Source: Kitasatospora sp. GP82
GTDB taxonomy: Bacteria > Actinomycetota > Actinomycetes > Streptomycetales > Streptomycetaceae
Length of the DNA: 64,000 bases
NCBI RefSeq assembly: GCF_029892105.1
Contig: NZ_JARZAJ010000036.1
Coordinates: forward strand, 1-64,000
Direction: 5' to 3'
Part shown: positions 26,201 through 34,173 of the stretch, piece after piece
Layout: each line of letters opens with the position of its first letter
How positions within the stretch are numbered: position 1 is the first letter of the stretch
Notes under the pieces: generated by a model
Told to the model about the DNA's origin: nothing
The model's input: the letters and a program-made list of their open reading frames with translations, nothing else
Database searches by the model: none
Translations under genes and position numbers: made by a program

Positions 26201-26235
26201 ACTCCCTGCTCAGCGAAATCGAGTCGGGCGGCTGA
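23209..26235 (+). CDS. Type I PKS module, KS-AT-ACP
   Basis: A 1,008-residue polyketide synthase module. The ketosynthase (about 8-430) has the active-site Cys179 (TACSTSL), His315 in HGSGT (Ser in place of the usual second Thr) and a second His in SNIGHLD. The acyltransferase (about 520-840) has Ser623 in GHSLGEY and the HAFH motif at 721, which indicates malonyl-CoA. The acyl carrier Ser is at 948 (AGGDSL). There is no ketoreductase, dehydratase or enoylreductase, so the extension should leave a beta-keto group unless reduced in trans. It starts with TTG overlapping the upstream NRPS stop (TTGA), preceded by GGAAAGG. Confidence 0.92.
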   Translation: MNDNPLSDAIAVVGMSGRFPGAATLDAYWDNLRDGICSITDFTLEEALADGADPAEVSRPDYVPAKGLLADADRFEAELFGFNPREAAVLDPQHRLLLETAWKALEDAGYDPRAVPETTGVYVGGGLTEHAVAAQGDFRLAEERGVMQVKLLTDKDYLASWISYRLGLRGPSMVVQTACSTSLTAVHLAVQSLLLGECSLALAGGVAVDNLARRGYLYYEGGVASPDGRCRPFDEQSAGTLGGNGVGLVVLRRYEDALRDGDRVYAVIRGSAVTNDGAAKVGFTAPSPEGQQAVLAEAMAAAGVSPRDLQYIEMHGSGTALGDRIEVGAATAAFGAEPGETAWCGIGSVKSNIGHLDAAAGIAGLLKVVLMLRRRSLVPTANFQRPNPELELEKTPFYVVDRTAEWPRPEGARRRAGVTSVGLGGTNVHVVLEEAPDQPAPDTQAQTTQLLPLSARTERSLLGAAEALSRHLAEPATVPLADVAHTLQSGRSALGVRGCVVARTAVEAAEELRLLAGSGRTRTVCSPGAPVFLLSGQGGHYPGMGADLYRAYPAFRDAFDACAQRLTERHGIDPRSWLPGAAPTGDDAGSTAYWQPALFSLEYAAARLWAGWGVTPAAVVGHSLGEYPAAVLAGVFTLDEALDLVVTRARLMAGTAPGRMVAVALAEAELLPLLEGHGNVALAAVNGPAACVLSGPVEDVDRITAELAARRIGARPLATGHAFHSPAMDEILDAFEAEVAGIGPRRPAGPFVSTVTGGTADPARVATAAYWRDQLRLPVRFADAVAAAGELTDGPLLELGPGNALTGQARRVLPGRPAHATLAEDTEQARTLRALGELWTSGQQVNWPAVTGPDVRRAHLPGYVFDGAPRGALTRTVAQPAAPVAPSVPTQTLAGSEPAVQSPAAQSPIVPTPQDSVRDRIAELLMESLGIESDAGLDRSFFDAGGDSLAAVHLAGKLRDSLEIEIPIALLLEQITLRELIDRIAETRESRDSDGLIDSLLSEIESGG

Positions 26236-26303
26236 CCCGCCGAGCAACGAGCCCCGAGCAGCGGGCCCGAGGAATGTCCCAAGAACGAGGAAAGACCGAC
26301 ACC

Positions 26304-27059
26304 ATGGCCACCAGCAAGCTCCTGCCATTCGCTTCCAGGACGCCGGACCCGGCGACGACTCGTCGGCTCTACTGCTTCCCGCCCTCCGGTGGCGGCGCCT
26401 CCGGCTTCGTGCCGTGGCGGGCGCCGCTCGCCGGGGCGGCGGCGGTCGAACCCGTGCAGTACCCGGGCCGCGAGAGCCGGATCGTCGAACCCCTTGCCGT
26501 CGATCTTCGGGCGCTGGCCCGGGACATCGCCGCAGAGCTGGAGCCGGACACCTTCACCGGCTACGCCCTGCTGGGCCACAGCATGGGTGCCGTGGTGGCC
26601 TTCGAGGTGGTCCGGGAACTGCGCCGCCGCGCCGCCCGCCTGCCCGACCTGCTGGTGGTCTCCGCCGCCCCGGCGCCCCAACGTCCCCTGGAGGGGCGGC
26701 CGCAGCCCGCCGACGGCGACGAAGCCTACGAGGACTATCTGCGCCTGCTCGGCGGCACCTCGCCCGAGGTCCTCGCCACGCCGGAGCTGATGGAACTGAT
26801 CATCCCCGTGCTGCGCTCGGACCTGGCGCTGCTGACCAACTACCGCCACCGGCCCGAACCACCGCTCGACATCCCGATCCTGGCCGTGGGAGGCAGCAGC
26901 GACCCGGTGGTGTCACCGGAGGACCTTTCCGGCTGGGCGGAGCACACGACGGCGGAGTTCACCCTCGAACTGCTGCCCGGCGGCCACTTCTACTTCCGCG
27001 ACTCCGACCAGCTCTTCCAGATCGTCCGCCGCCACCTGGCCGACCTTTCCCACCGCTAG
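26304..27059 (+). CDS. Type II (editing) thioesterase
   Basis: A 251-residue alpha/beta-hydrolase of the RifR/GrsT type. The nucleophile is Ser93 in GHSMGA; a C-terminal GGHFYF carries the His. The early motif YCFPPSGGGAS and PVQYPGRESR are typical of the family. It removes misprimed or stalled acyl groups from carrier domains of the assembly line. The ATG at 26304 is chosen over an upstream GTG. The gap from the PKS is 68 nt. A hairpin follows its stop, so a transcript may end here. Confidence 0.92.
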   Translation: MATSKLLPFASRTPDPATTRRLYCFPPSGGGASGFVPWRAPLAGAAAVEPVQYPGRESRIVEPLAVDLRALARDIAAELEPDTFTGYALLGHSMGAVVAFEVVRELRRRAARLPDLLVVSAAPAPQRPLEGRPQPADGDEAYEDYLRLLGGTSPEVLATPELMELIIPVLRSDLALLTNYRHRPEPPLDIPILAVGGSSDPVVSPEDLSGWAEHTTAEFTLELLPGGHFYFRDSDQLFQIVRRHLADLSHR

Positions 27060-27102
27060 GCCCTGTCCGGCCGATCCTGCCGGGCGCGCGACGCCGGGCA
27101 TC

Positions 27103-27127
27103 CCTCCCCCGGCCTCCGGCCGGGAGG
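27103..27127. terminator. Hairpin after type II thioesterase
   Basis: A 10-bp GC stem (CCTCCC-GGCC with GGCC-GGGAGG, interrupted by a CC bulge) with a 3-nt loop. It lies 43 nt after the thioesterase stop, in a 316-bp gap otherwise without a gene. It suggests that the PP-loop gene may start its own transcript. Confidence 0.6.
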
Positions 27128-27375
27128 TGCCCCCTCGGACGCACGACCGGATTGCCCGAGTACGCCCAGTACGAGGCCGATCCGGTCGCACGCCCAGCCG
27201 GGCGCCCGGCGCCGCGCGCCCCGCGGCGTCAGCCGCAGGTGTCACAGCCGACAGGATCGACCGGACAGGGCCCAGGCCCGCCCCCGGATCCTTGCGCAGT
27301 CGGGAACGTCTTCGGGGTGCGGGGCCCTGCTGGATCGACTGCGTGCGGACCCATAGCCGAGAGGACGCACCACAC

Positions 27376-28950
27376 ATGACCACCTCGACCCAAGACTCCA
27401 CAACCACCCGCGAGCAGCAACTCGACCGCGCCTACGCCCGGTTACGCGCCGAGTTGCCCGCCGCCGACCTGGCGGGCGCCGCCCAGGCGGCCGTCCGTCT
27501 GCACGCCGCCCTCGCCCGGGGCGGCACCTCGGACCAGGGCGTGGTCCTGGTCGCGTACGGAGGCGGCAAGGACAGCAGTTACGCGCTGGCCTTCGTCCGG
27601 GCGATGCAGCTGGTCCTGCACCGGATCCACGGCCGCACCTTCCGGATGAGAGTGGTGACCAACCGTCATGCCGGTATGCCCCCGGCGGTGATGGAGAACA
27701 TCGACCGCGTCTACCGCGCGCTCGAACTGACAGCCGACCCCGACTGCGAGCTGCTGCTGGTCGACGGCGAGGAGATCGTTCCGTTCCGGGCCGATCTGCC
27801 CATCCCCGAAAGGGTGGTGGAGCGCAACCGCGCCGACATCCTGATGACCGGGCACCGTGCGGCCGGCGACGGCCGTCCGACCTTCTGCAACGCCTGCAAC
27901 CTGAGCATGGTCAAGTCCTTCGGCCTCGCTGCCGCCCACGCGGGCGGGGTGGACCTCATCGTCACCGGTGACTCGCCTGAGGAACAGCGCGCGTACTACC
28001 GCTGGACCAGCCGCCTGTCCCGCCGTCTGGGCCGCACCGCCACGGTGGCGAGCCCGGCGGCGGTGCCGGCTCCAAACGGTCAACGCCGGGGGTTCAAGCG
28101 GGTGCTGGAGAAGTTCGACGGGATCTCGCAGTCCTACTTCGCCGACATCCACGGGGCGGAGGCCGTGGATGCCGCCGTGCACGGTGTGCCGCACCAGGTC
28201 CGCGAGGGCCTCGAGTTCTTCTCGATCTACCAGGAGACCAACTACGCGAGCGGCAGCCACTGGGAGTTCCTGACCGGGTTCCTGGGTTTCGTCTTCGACG
28301 ACCTGGCCTTCAGCTTCAGCGAGTCGGACTGCGGGAACCCGGGCCTGATGGCACACCTGCGGGGCCTCAAGTGCGAGCACCGGTACGGCCGTTCGTACGC
28401 CGAGGGGCTCGACGAGTACGTGGCCTTCGCCACCGGGATCATGCGCCGCAAGGACTTCCCCGACCGGCTGGTCGACCTCGTCCAGCGCCGGTACGAGGGT
28501 GAGGCCGGGGTGGCCAGGATGCGTGCCCTGATGGACGACTACGCGCGGGCGGCCTACGGGCTCACCGAGGAGCAGCTGATCTGCATGGTCCACGCCCCGT
28601 TCGTGGACAAGGGCGCCGCTCTGGCCGACTACCTCGCCGCCGAGCAGCCGCACCTCGCCGGGAGGCTGGCCGAGGTGCACGAGCTGCTGTCCGGTGAGGG
28701 TGAGGGCGAGGGCGAGGGCGAGGGCGAGCGCGCCGGGCGCCCTACGGAACTGGCCGAGGAGCTGGCCCGGTTCAGCGGGCTGACGCTCAGCCGCCTGCGG
28801 GTGCTGTACCGGGCCTCGCTGCTGCCGGGTGGCGGCCAGGAGTCCGGCCTACTGGGCGCCATCCTCGACGGTGATCCGCACAAGGAGGCCATCCGCACCA
28901 GGCACCGGGCCGACGGCCCGGCCGTCCTGGAACTGATCTCCGGACGCTGA
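27376..28950 (+). CDS. PP-loop ATPase of the NRPS-PKS cluster, function unknown
   Basis: A 524-residue member of the adenine-nucleotide alpha-hydrolase (PP-loop) superfamily. The ATP-pyrophosphatase loop reads YGGGKDSS at residues 61-68. A cysteine pair C-x2-C (FCNACN, Cys171 and Cys174) follows about 105 residues later, an arrangement reminiscent of TtcA/Ncs6-type sulfur transferases and some sugar amidotransferases. These enzymes adenylate a carbonyl or similar oxygen and replace it with sulfur or nitrogen. In this cluster it may install a thioamide, amide or amidine, but that is inference. A Gly-Glu repeat occupies residues 440-451. ATG 27376 follows GAGAGGA; upstream in-frame residues look random. 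Codon 23 is TTA. Confidence 0.7.
   Translation: MTTSTQDSTTTREQQLDRAYARLRAELPAADLAGAAQAAVRLHAALARGGTSDQGVVLVAYGGGKDSSYALAFVRAMQLVLHRIHGRTFRMRVVTNRHAGMPPAVMENIDRVYRALELTADPDCELLLVDGEEIVPFRADLPIPERVVERNRADILMTGHRAAGDGRPTFCNACNLSMVKSFGLAAAHAGGVDLIVTGDSPEEQRAYYRWTSRLSRRLGRTATVASPAAVPAPNGQRRGFKRVLEKFDGISQSYFADIHGAEAVDAAVHGVPHQVREGLEFFSIYQETNYASGSHWEFLTGFLGFVFDDLAFSFSESDCGNPGLMAHLRGLKCEHRYGRSYAEGLDEYVAFATGIMRRKDFPDRLVDLVQRRYEGEAGVARMRALMDDYARAAYGLTEEQLICMVHAPFVDKGAALADYLAAEQPHLAGRLAEVHELLSGEGEGEGEGEGERAGRPTELAEELARFSGLTLSRLRVLYRASLLPGGGQESGLLGAILDGDPHKEAIRTRHRADGPAVLELISGR
28693..28728 (+). repeat. Gly-Glu codon repeat
   Basis: Six in-frame GGT/GGC-GAG units encode a (Gly-Glu)6 linker in the C-terminal third of the PP-loop protein. 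It probably separates two folded parts and is a site prone to copy-number change. Confidence 0.9.
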
Positions 28951-29043
28951 CCGGCGTCCGCCGGGCCAGGCCCGCCCCTGGCCCGGCGCAGCCCCGGCCC
29001 CTCGCGTACGACCACGACCTTCGCACTCCCAGGACCGATCGGA

Positions 29044-32000
29044 ATGGTAACTGTGGCTCAACCCCAGGTAGACGTGTGTGTGCACACGCTGTTCGAGGCG
29101 CGGGCAGCGCAGACCCCCGACGCCGTGGCGCTGATCCTCGGCAGTGACTCGGGCTCCGAGTCGACGAGCATCGAGCCGCCAAGCATCGAGCCGATCAGCT
29201 ACGGGCAGCTGAACGCGCGCGCCAACCGGCTGGCCCGCCACCTCGTGGGCCAGGGCGTCAGGCCCGGCTCGCTCGTCGGCGTGCACCTTGAGCGCGGCAT
29301 CGAGATGGTCGTCGCGGTGCTCGCCGTGCTCAAGGCCGGCGCCGCCTACACCATGCTGGACCCGGACTTCCCCCCGGACCGGCTGCGCGAGGTGGTGGCC
29401 GACGCACAGGTCTCTGCGGTGGTGTACTGGTCGGCCACCGCCCGTGGCCTGTTCGACCGCCGCCTGCCGACCCTGCTGGTCGACGTGGACGCGAACGCCG
29501 CCCGGATCGCCGCGCACCCGGCCGAGGACCTGGGCCTGCCACTCGACGCGGCTGACCTGGCCTGCGTGATGTTCACCTCCGGATCCACCGGGCGGCCCAA
29601 GGGCGTCGCGGCCCCGCATCTGGCGATCACCGCCACCCTGCTGGGCCAGGACTATCTGGACTTCGACGCCTCCGCCGTCTGGCTGCAGTGCTCGCCGGTC
29701 TCCTGGGACGCCTTCGCCCTGGAGCTGTGGGGCGCCCTGCTCACCGGGGCGACCTGTGTCCTCCAGCCCGGACAGCGTCCCGAACCGGCGGTGCTGTCGG
29801 CCCTGGTGGCCCGGCACTCCGTCACCAACCTCTACCTCTCCGCCGGGCTGTTCAACGTCGTCGCCGACGAGTACCCCGACGCACTGGCGGGCCTGCACCG
29901 GCTGGTCGTCGGAGGCGAGGCGCTCTCGGCTGCCCACGTGCGGCGGGCCCTCGCCCGCCACCCGCAGCTGCGGCTGTCCAACGGGTACGGACCCGTCGAA
30001 GGCATGGTCTTCATGACCACCCACGCCGTCGCGGCCGCCGACGCTGACCGCTCCTCGATACCGATCGGACGCCCGATCGCGGCCAAGCAGGTCTATGTCC
30101 TGGACGAGAAGCTGCGGCCGGTCGCCGACGGTGCCGTCGGCGAGCTGTACGCCGCCGGGGCGGGGCTCGCCCACGGCTACACGGGACGTCCCGAGCTGAC
30201 CGCCGAGCGCTTCGTGGCCGACCCTTTCGGCGCGTCCGGTGAGCGGATGTACCGAACCGGCGACCTGGTGCGCCAACACGCCGACGGGCCAATGGAGTTC
30301 ATCGGACGCGCGGACCGCCAGGTCAAGATCCGGGGCTTCAGGATCGAGCCCGGTGAGGTCGAGGCCGTACTCGCCCGCCACCGCTCGGTCGAGCGGGTCG
30401 CGGTCCTCGCCCGCGAGGACACCCCCGGCAACGGGCGCCTCGTCGCCTACGTCGTCCCGGCCGCAGCCGGCGCGCCCGCCGGCGGTACGGCCGCAGCCGC
30501 CGACGGGATCGGCAGCGGGATCGGCGAGGAACTGCGCCGCCACGCCGCCGCCGTACTCCCGGACCACCTGGTGCCGGCGGCCTTCGTGACCCTCGACGCG
30601 CTGCCGCTGACGCCCGCCGGAAAGCTGGACCGGGCCGCCCTGCCCGCACCGCCGCAGCCCGCCACCCACGCCACCGGTCGCGCACCGCGCACCGCCCGCG
30701 AGGAGATCCTCTGCGGCGTCTTCGCCGAGGTCCTCGGTCTTCCCTCGGTGGGCATCGACGACAACTTCTTCGAATCCGGCGGCAATTCGCTGCTGGCAGC
30801 CCGGCTGCTCAGCCGTATCCACGCCGCCCTGGGAGCCGAGCCGGGTGTCCGGGCACTCTTCGAGGGCCCGACCGTGGCGGCCCTCGCCCAGCGCCTCACC
30901 GCCGCTGCCGCCGCCTCCGCCGAGGGGGCGGCCCGACCGCGGCTGCGCCCTGCCGACCGCCCGGCCACCCTCCCGCTGTCCTCCGCGCAGCGCCGCCTCT
31001 GGTTCCTCGACCGGGTGGGCGACGGTGTCGCGTACAGCATGCCGATGCTGGTCCGGCTGCGCGGCGAGCTGGACCCGCAGGCGCTGGCCGCCGCGCTCGG
31101 CGACGTGGTCGTCCGGCACGAGGCGCTGCGCACCCTCTATCCGGAGGTCGAGGGCGAGCCCGTCCAGCGGGTGCTGCCGGCGGAGCAGGCCCACCCGGCC
31201 TTCGAGACGGTGCCCGTCGAGCGGACCGAGCTCGAAGCCCGGATCGCCGAGGCCGCCCGCCACCGCTTCGACCTCGCCGCCGAACTCCCCCTCCGCGCCG
31301 TCCTGTTCACCGTCCGGGAGAGCGCATCGGCGGTCCCCGAACACGCACTGCTGCTGCTGATGCACCACATCGCCACCGACGGCTGGTCGCTGCCGCCGCT
31401 GATGCGCGACCTGTCCGTCGCCTACCGGGCGCGGATCGGCAGCAGTGCGCCGGACTGGACGCCACTGCCGATCCAGTACGCGGACTACACCCTCTGGCAG
31501 CAGGAGCTGCTCGGCGAACCCGGCGGGCCCGACAGCCTGCTGGGGCGCCAACTCGCCCACTGGCGGCAGACACTGGACGGAATACCGGAGGAGCTGCGGC
31601 TGCCGCGCACCCGCAGCCGCGGGCAGCGGGACTCGACCCGCGCCGAGACCGTCCTTCGCCGACTGGACGCCGACCGGCACACCCGTCTGGTCGAACTCGC
31701 CCGGCGACACGGGTGCACGCTCTTCATGGTGCTCCAGGGCGGCCTGGCCGTCCTGCTGTCCCGACTGGGCGCGGGCGAGGACATCCCGATCGGTGCCCCG
31801 ATCGCCGGTCGCGGCGAGGACGCCCTGGACGACCTCGTCGGCTTCTTCGTCAACACCCTGGTCCTGCGCACCGACGTCTCCGCAGACCCCACCGTCGGTG
31901 AACTGCTGGCCCGGATCCGCGACACCGACTTGGCCGCCTACGCCCACCAGGACGTCCCCTTCGAGCAGTTGGTGGACGAGCTGCGCCCGACCAGGTCGCT

Positions 32001-34173
32001 GAACCGCAACCCGCTGTTCCAGGTCATGCTCGCGCTCCAGAACAACGACCGGGCCGAACTCGCCCTTCCGGGCGTAGAATCCCGCGTCGAGGTGGTCAGG
32101 ACCGGTTCCGCCCGGTTCGACCTGGTCCTGGACGCCACCGACAGCTACACCCGCGACGGCGCCCCGAACGGCATCGACCTCACCGTCGAGTACCGCGCCG
32201 ACGCCTTCGACGGCGACACGATGCTGCGGCTGTCCGATGCGCTCACCCGGGTGCTCGACGCCATGGCCGCCGCACCGGACGCGCCGATCGGCGCCATCGA
32301 GCTGCTCTCCGCGCAGGAACGCGACGAGATCCTGCACAGCTGGAACGACCGGACGGCGGCCCCGCCCGAGCGGCCCGTCCACCGGCTCGTCGCCGACCGC
32401 GCCGCCGAGCACCCCGACGCCCCCGCCGTCGTCCACGGCGACACCACCCTTTCCTACCGCGAACTGCTCACCCGGGCCGACCGGTTGGCCGCCCGGCTGC
32501 GCGCCGAGGGCGCCGGTCCCGAGACCCTGGTCGGGGTCTGCCTGCCCCGGTCGGCCGAGATGGCCGTCGCAGTCCTCGCGGTGCACCGCGCAGGCGCCGC
32601 CTACCTCCCGCTCGACCCTGCCCACCCCGACGACCGGATCGCCTACATGGCGGCCGACTCCGGCGCGCAGCTGCTCCTCGCCGACGCCTCGACCGCGGCA
32701 CGGCTCTCCGGAACAGGTGTACACACACTTCTGTTCGACGAGACATCGGATACCGAGGCGGCCCCGGCGCCCGACGCCGTCGACGACCTCGCGTACGTCA
32801 TCTACACCTCCGGCTCCACCGGCCGCCCCAAGGGCGTCGCCGTCGGCCACCGTTCGCTGGCCAACCTGGCCACCGCCCAGGGGCGCGACTTCGGCGTGAC
32901 GCCCACCGACCGGGTCCTCCAGTACGCCTCACTCGGCTTCGACGCCTCCGTCTCCGAGCTCTACGTGACCTGGACGGCAGGTGCGGCCCTGCACATCGCC
33001 GCCGAGGACGAGAAGTTGGGCGAGCGGCTGGCCGCCCGCCTGCGCGACTCCGCGATCACCGCCGTCACGCTGCCCCCGTCCGTGCTGGCCTCGCTCCCGG
33101 CCGGGCCCGCGGAGCTGCCGGAGCTGCGGACCCTGGTCGTGGCGGGGGAGTCCTGCCCGGCGGACCTGGTCGAGCGGTGGGCGCAGGGCCGGCGGTTCAT
33201 CGACGCCTACGGGCCGACCGAGAGCACCGTCTGCGGCACACTCGCGCAACTCGCCCCCGGCGACACCCCGGTGATCGGCCGCCCGTTGGCCAACCTGCGG
33301 GTCTACGTCCTGGACGAGCGGCTGCGCCCCGTCCCGGTCGGTGCGCCCGGCGAGATCCACCTCGGCGGCGCCGGACTCGCCCGCGGCTACGTCGGCCGCC
33401 CCGGCCTCACCGCCGAGCGCTTCGTCCCCGACCCCTACGCCACGCTGCCCGGCGCCCGGATGTACCGAACCGGCGACCTCGGCCGCTTCGGCCCGGACGG
33501 GTCCCTGGAGTACCTCGGACGCACCGACGACCAGGTGAAGCTGCGGGGCGTACGGATCGAGCCCGGCGAGGTCGAGGCCGTCCTCGCCGGACACCCGTCC
33601 GTCGCCCAGGCGGCGGTGACCGTCCGCGAGGACACACCCGGCGACCTGCGACTCGTCGCGTACGTCGTCCCGAGCCCCGGCCACGAGACACGTCCGGACG
33701 TCCTGCGACTCCACGCGGCGGCGGCTCTGCCCGCTGCGCTGGTCCCCAGCGCCTTCGTCGCGCTGACCGCCCTGCCCCTCACCACCAGCGGCAAGGTGGA
33801 CCGGGCGGCCCTTCCCGCACCGGACGACCGTCGTCCCGAGCTCGGCCCCGGCTACCTCGCGCCGCGTACCGGCCTTGAGCAGCGGCTGGCCGGGATCTGG
33901 GCCGAGGTGCTGCACCTGGACCGGGTCGGCGTCCGCGACAACTTCTTCGACCTGGGCGGCAATTCACTACGCGCCGTCCGCGCCGCCGCGCGCATCGAGA
34001 GCTCGGAGGGCCGGCCCGCAAACACCGCCCAGTTCTTCGAGGCACCCACCGTCGAAGCCTTCGCCCGGCTGCTCGGCGAGCAGGCGGCGGCCGGGGCGCA
34101 GCCGCCGGCCCAGGCGCCCATCCCGCGCCTGCCCCGGGCCCGCCGCACCCCCGCCGGGGAGGCCCGGCCGTGA
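29044..34173 (+). CDS. NRPS loading bimodule, A-T-C-A-T
   Basis: A 1,709-residue synthetase that begins with an A domain and no C domain, marking it as the initiation protein. A1 (about 15-520) has A3 TSGSTGRPKG and an unusual A5, NGYGPVEG; its pocket reads D-A-L-Y-V-G-G-V-F-K, which recalls Val/Ile pockets (tentative). Carrier Ser582 lies in ESGGNSL. The C domain (about 640-1070) has HHIATDG at 774. A2 (about 1090-1590) has the pocket D-A-S-T-V-A-A-V-C-K, which fits Tyr or a related aromatic residue. The second carrier Ser is 1641 (LGGNSL). There is no epimerase or methyltransferase domain. Its stop overlaps the GTG of the P450 gene. Confidence 0.92.
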   Translation: MVTVAQPQVDVCVHTLFEARAAQTPDAVALILGSDSGSESTSIEPPSIEPISYGQLNARANRLARHLVGQGVRPGSLVGVHLERGIEMVVAVLAVLKAGAAYTMLDPDFPPDRLREVVADAQVSAVVYWSATARGLFDRRLPTLLVDVDANAARIAAHPAEDLGLPLDAADLACVMFTSGSTGRPKGVAAPHLAITATLLGQDYLDFDASAVWLQCSPVSWDAFALELWGALLTGATCVLQPGQRPEPAVLSALVARHSVTNLYLSAGLFNVVADEYPDALAGLHRLVVGGEALSAAHVRRALARHPQLRLSNGYGPVEGMVFMTTHAVAAADADRSSIPIGRPIAAKQVYVLDEKLRPVADGAVGELYAAGAGLAHGYTGRPELTAERFVADPFGASGERMYRTGDLVRQHADGPMEFIGRADRQVKIRGFRIEPGEVEAVLARHRSVERVAVLAREDTPGNGRLVAYVVPAAAGAPAGGTAAAADGIGSGIGEELRRHAAAVLPDHLVPAAFVTLDALPLTPAGKLDRAALPAPPQPATHATGRAPRTAREEILCGVFAEVLGLPSVGIDDNFFESGGNSLLAARLLSRIHAALGAEPGVRALFEGPTVAALAQRLTAAAAASAEGAARPRLRPADRPATLPLSSAQRRLWFLDRVGDGVAYSMPMLVRLRGELDPQALAAALGDVVVRHEALRTLYPEVEGEPVQRVLPAEQAHPAFETVPVERTELEARIAEAARHRFDLAAELPLRAVLFTVRESASAVPEHALLLLMHHIATDGWSLPPLMRDLSVAYRARIGSSAPDWTPLPIQYADYTLWQQELLGEPGGPDSLLGRQLAHWRQTLDGIPEELRLPRTRSRGQRDSTRAETVLRRLDADRHTRLVELARRHGCTLFMVLQGGLAVLLSRLGAGEDIPIGAPIAGRGEDALDDLVGFFVNTLVLRTDVSADPTVGELLARIRDTDLAAYAHQDVPFEQLVDELRPTRSLNRNPLFQVMLALQNNDRAELALPGVESRVEVVRTGSARFDLVLDATDSYTRDGAPNGIDLTVEYRADAFDGDTMLRLSDALTRVLDAMAAAPDAPIGAIELLSAQERDEILHSWNDRTAAPPERPVHRLVADRAAEHPDAPAVVHGDTTLSYRELLTRADRLAARLRAEGAGPETLVGVCLPRSAEMAVAVLAVHRAGAAYLPLDPAHPDDRIAYMAADSGAQLLLADASTAARLSGTGVHTLLFDETSDTEAAPAPDAVDDLAYVIYTSGSTGRPKGVAVGHRSLANLATAQGRDFGVTPTDRVLQYASLGFDASVSELYVTWTAGAALHIAAEDEKLGERLAARLRDSAITAVTLPPSVLASLPAGPAELPELRTLVVAGESCPADLVERWAQGRRFIDAYGPTESTVCGTLAQLAPGDTPVIGRPLANLRVYVLDERLRPVPVGAPGEIHLGGAGLARGYVGRPGLTAERFVPDPYATLPGARMYRTGDLGRFGPDGSLEYLGRTDDQVKLRGVRIEPGEVEAVLAGHPSVAQAAVTVREDTPGDLRLVAYVVPSPGHETRPDVLRLHAAAALPAALVPSAFVALTALPLTTSGKVDRAALPAPDDRRPELGPGYLAPRTGLEQRLAGIWAEVLHLDRVGVRDNFFDLGGNSLRAVRAAARIESSEGRPANTAQFFEAPTVEAFARLLGEQAAAGAQPPAQAPIPRLPRARRTPAGEARP

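Noticed and set aside
28849..32850. Open frame of 1,333 codons on the minus strand across the loading NRPS
   Set aside because: It is antisense to clear A, T and C domains, has no domain text and is rich in Arg/Gly/His, as expected for a GC-rich shadow frame.
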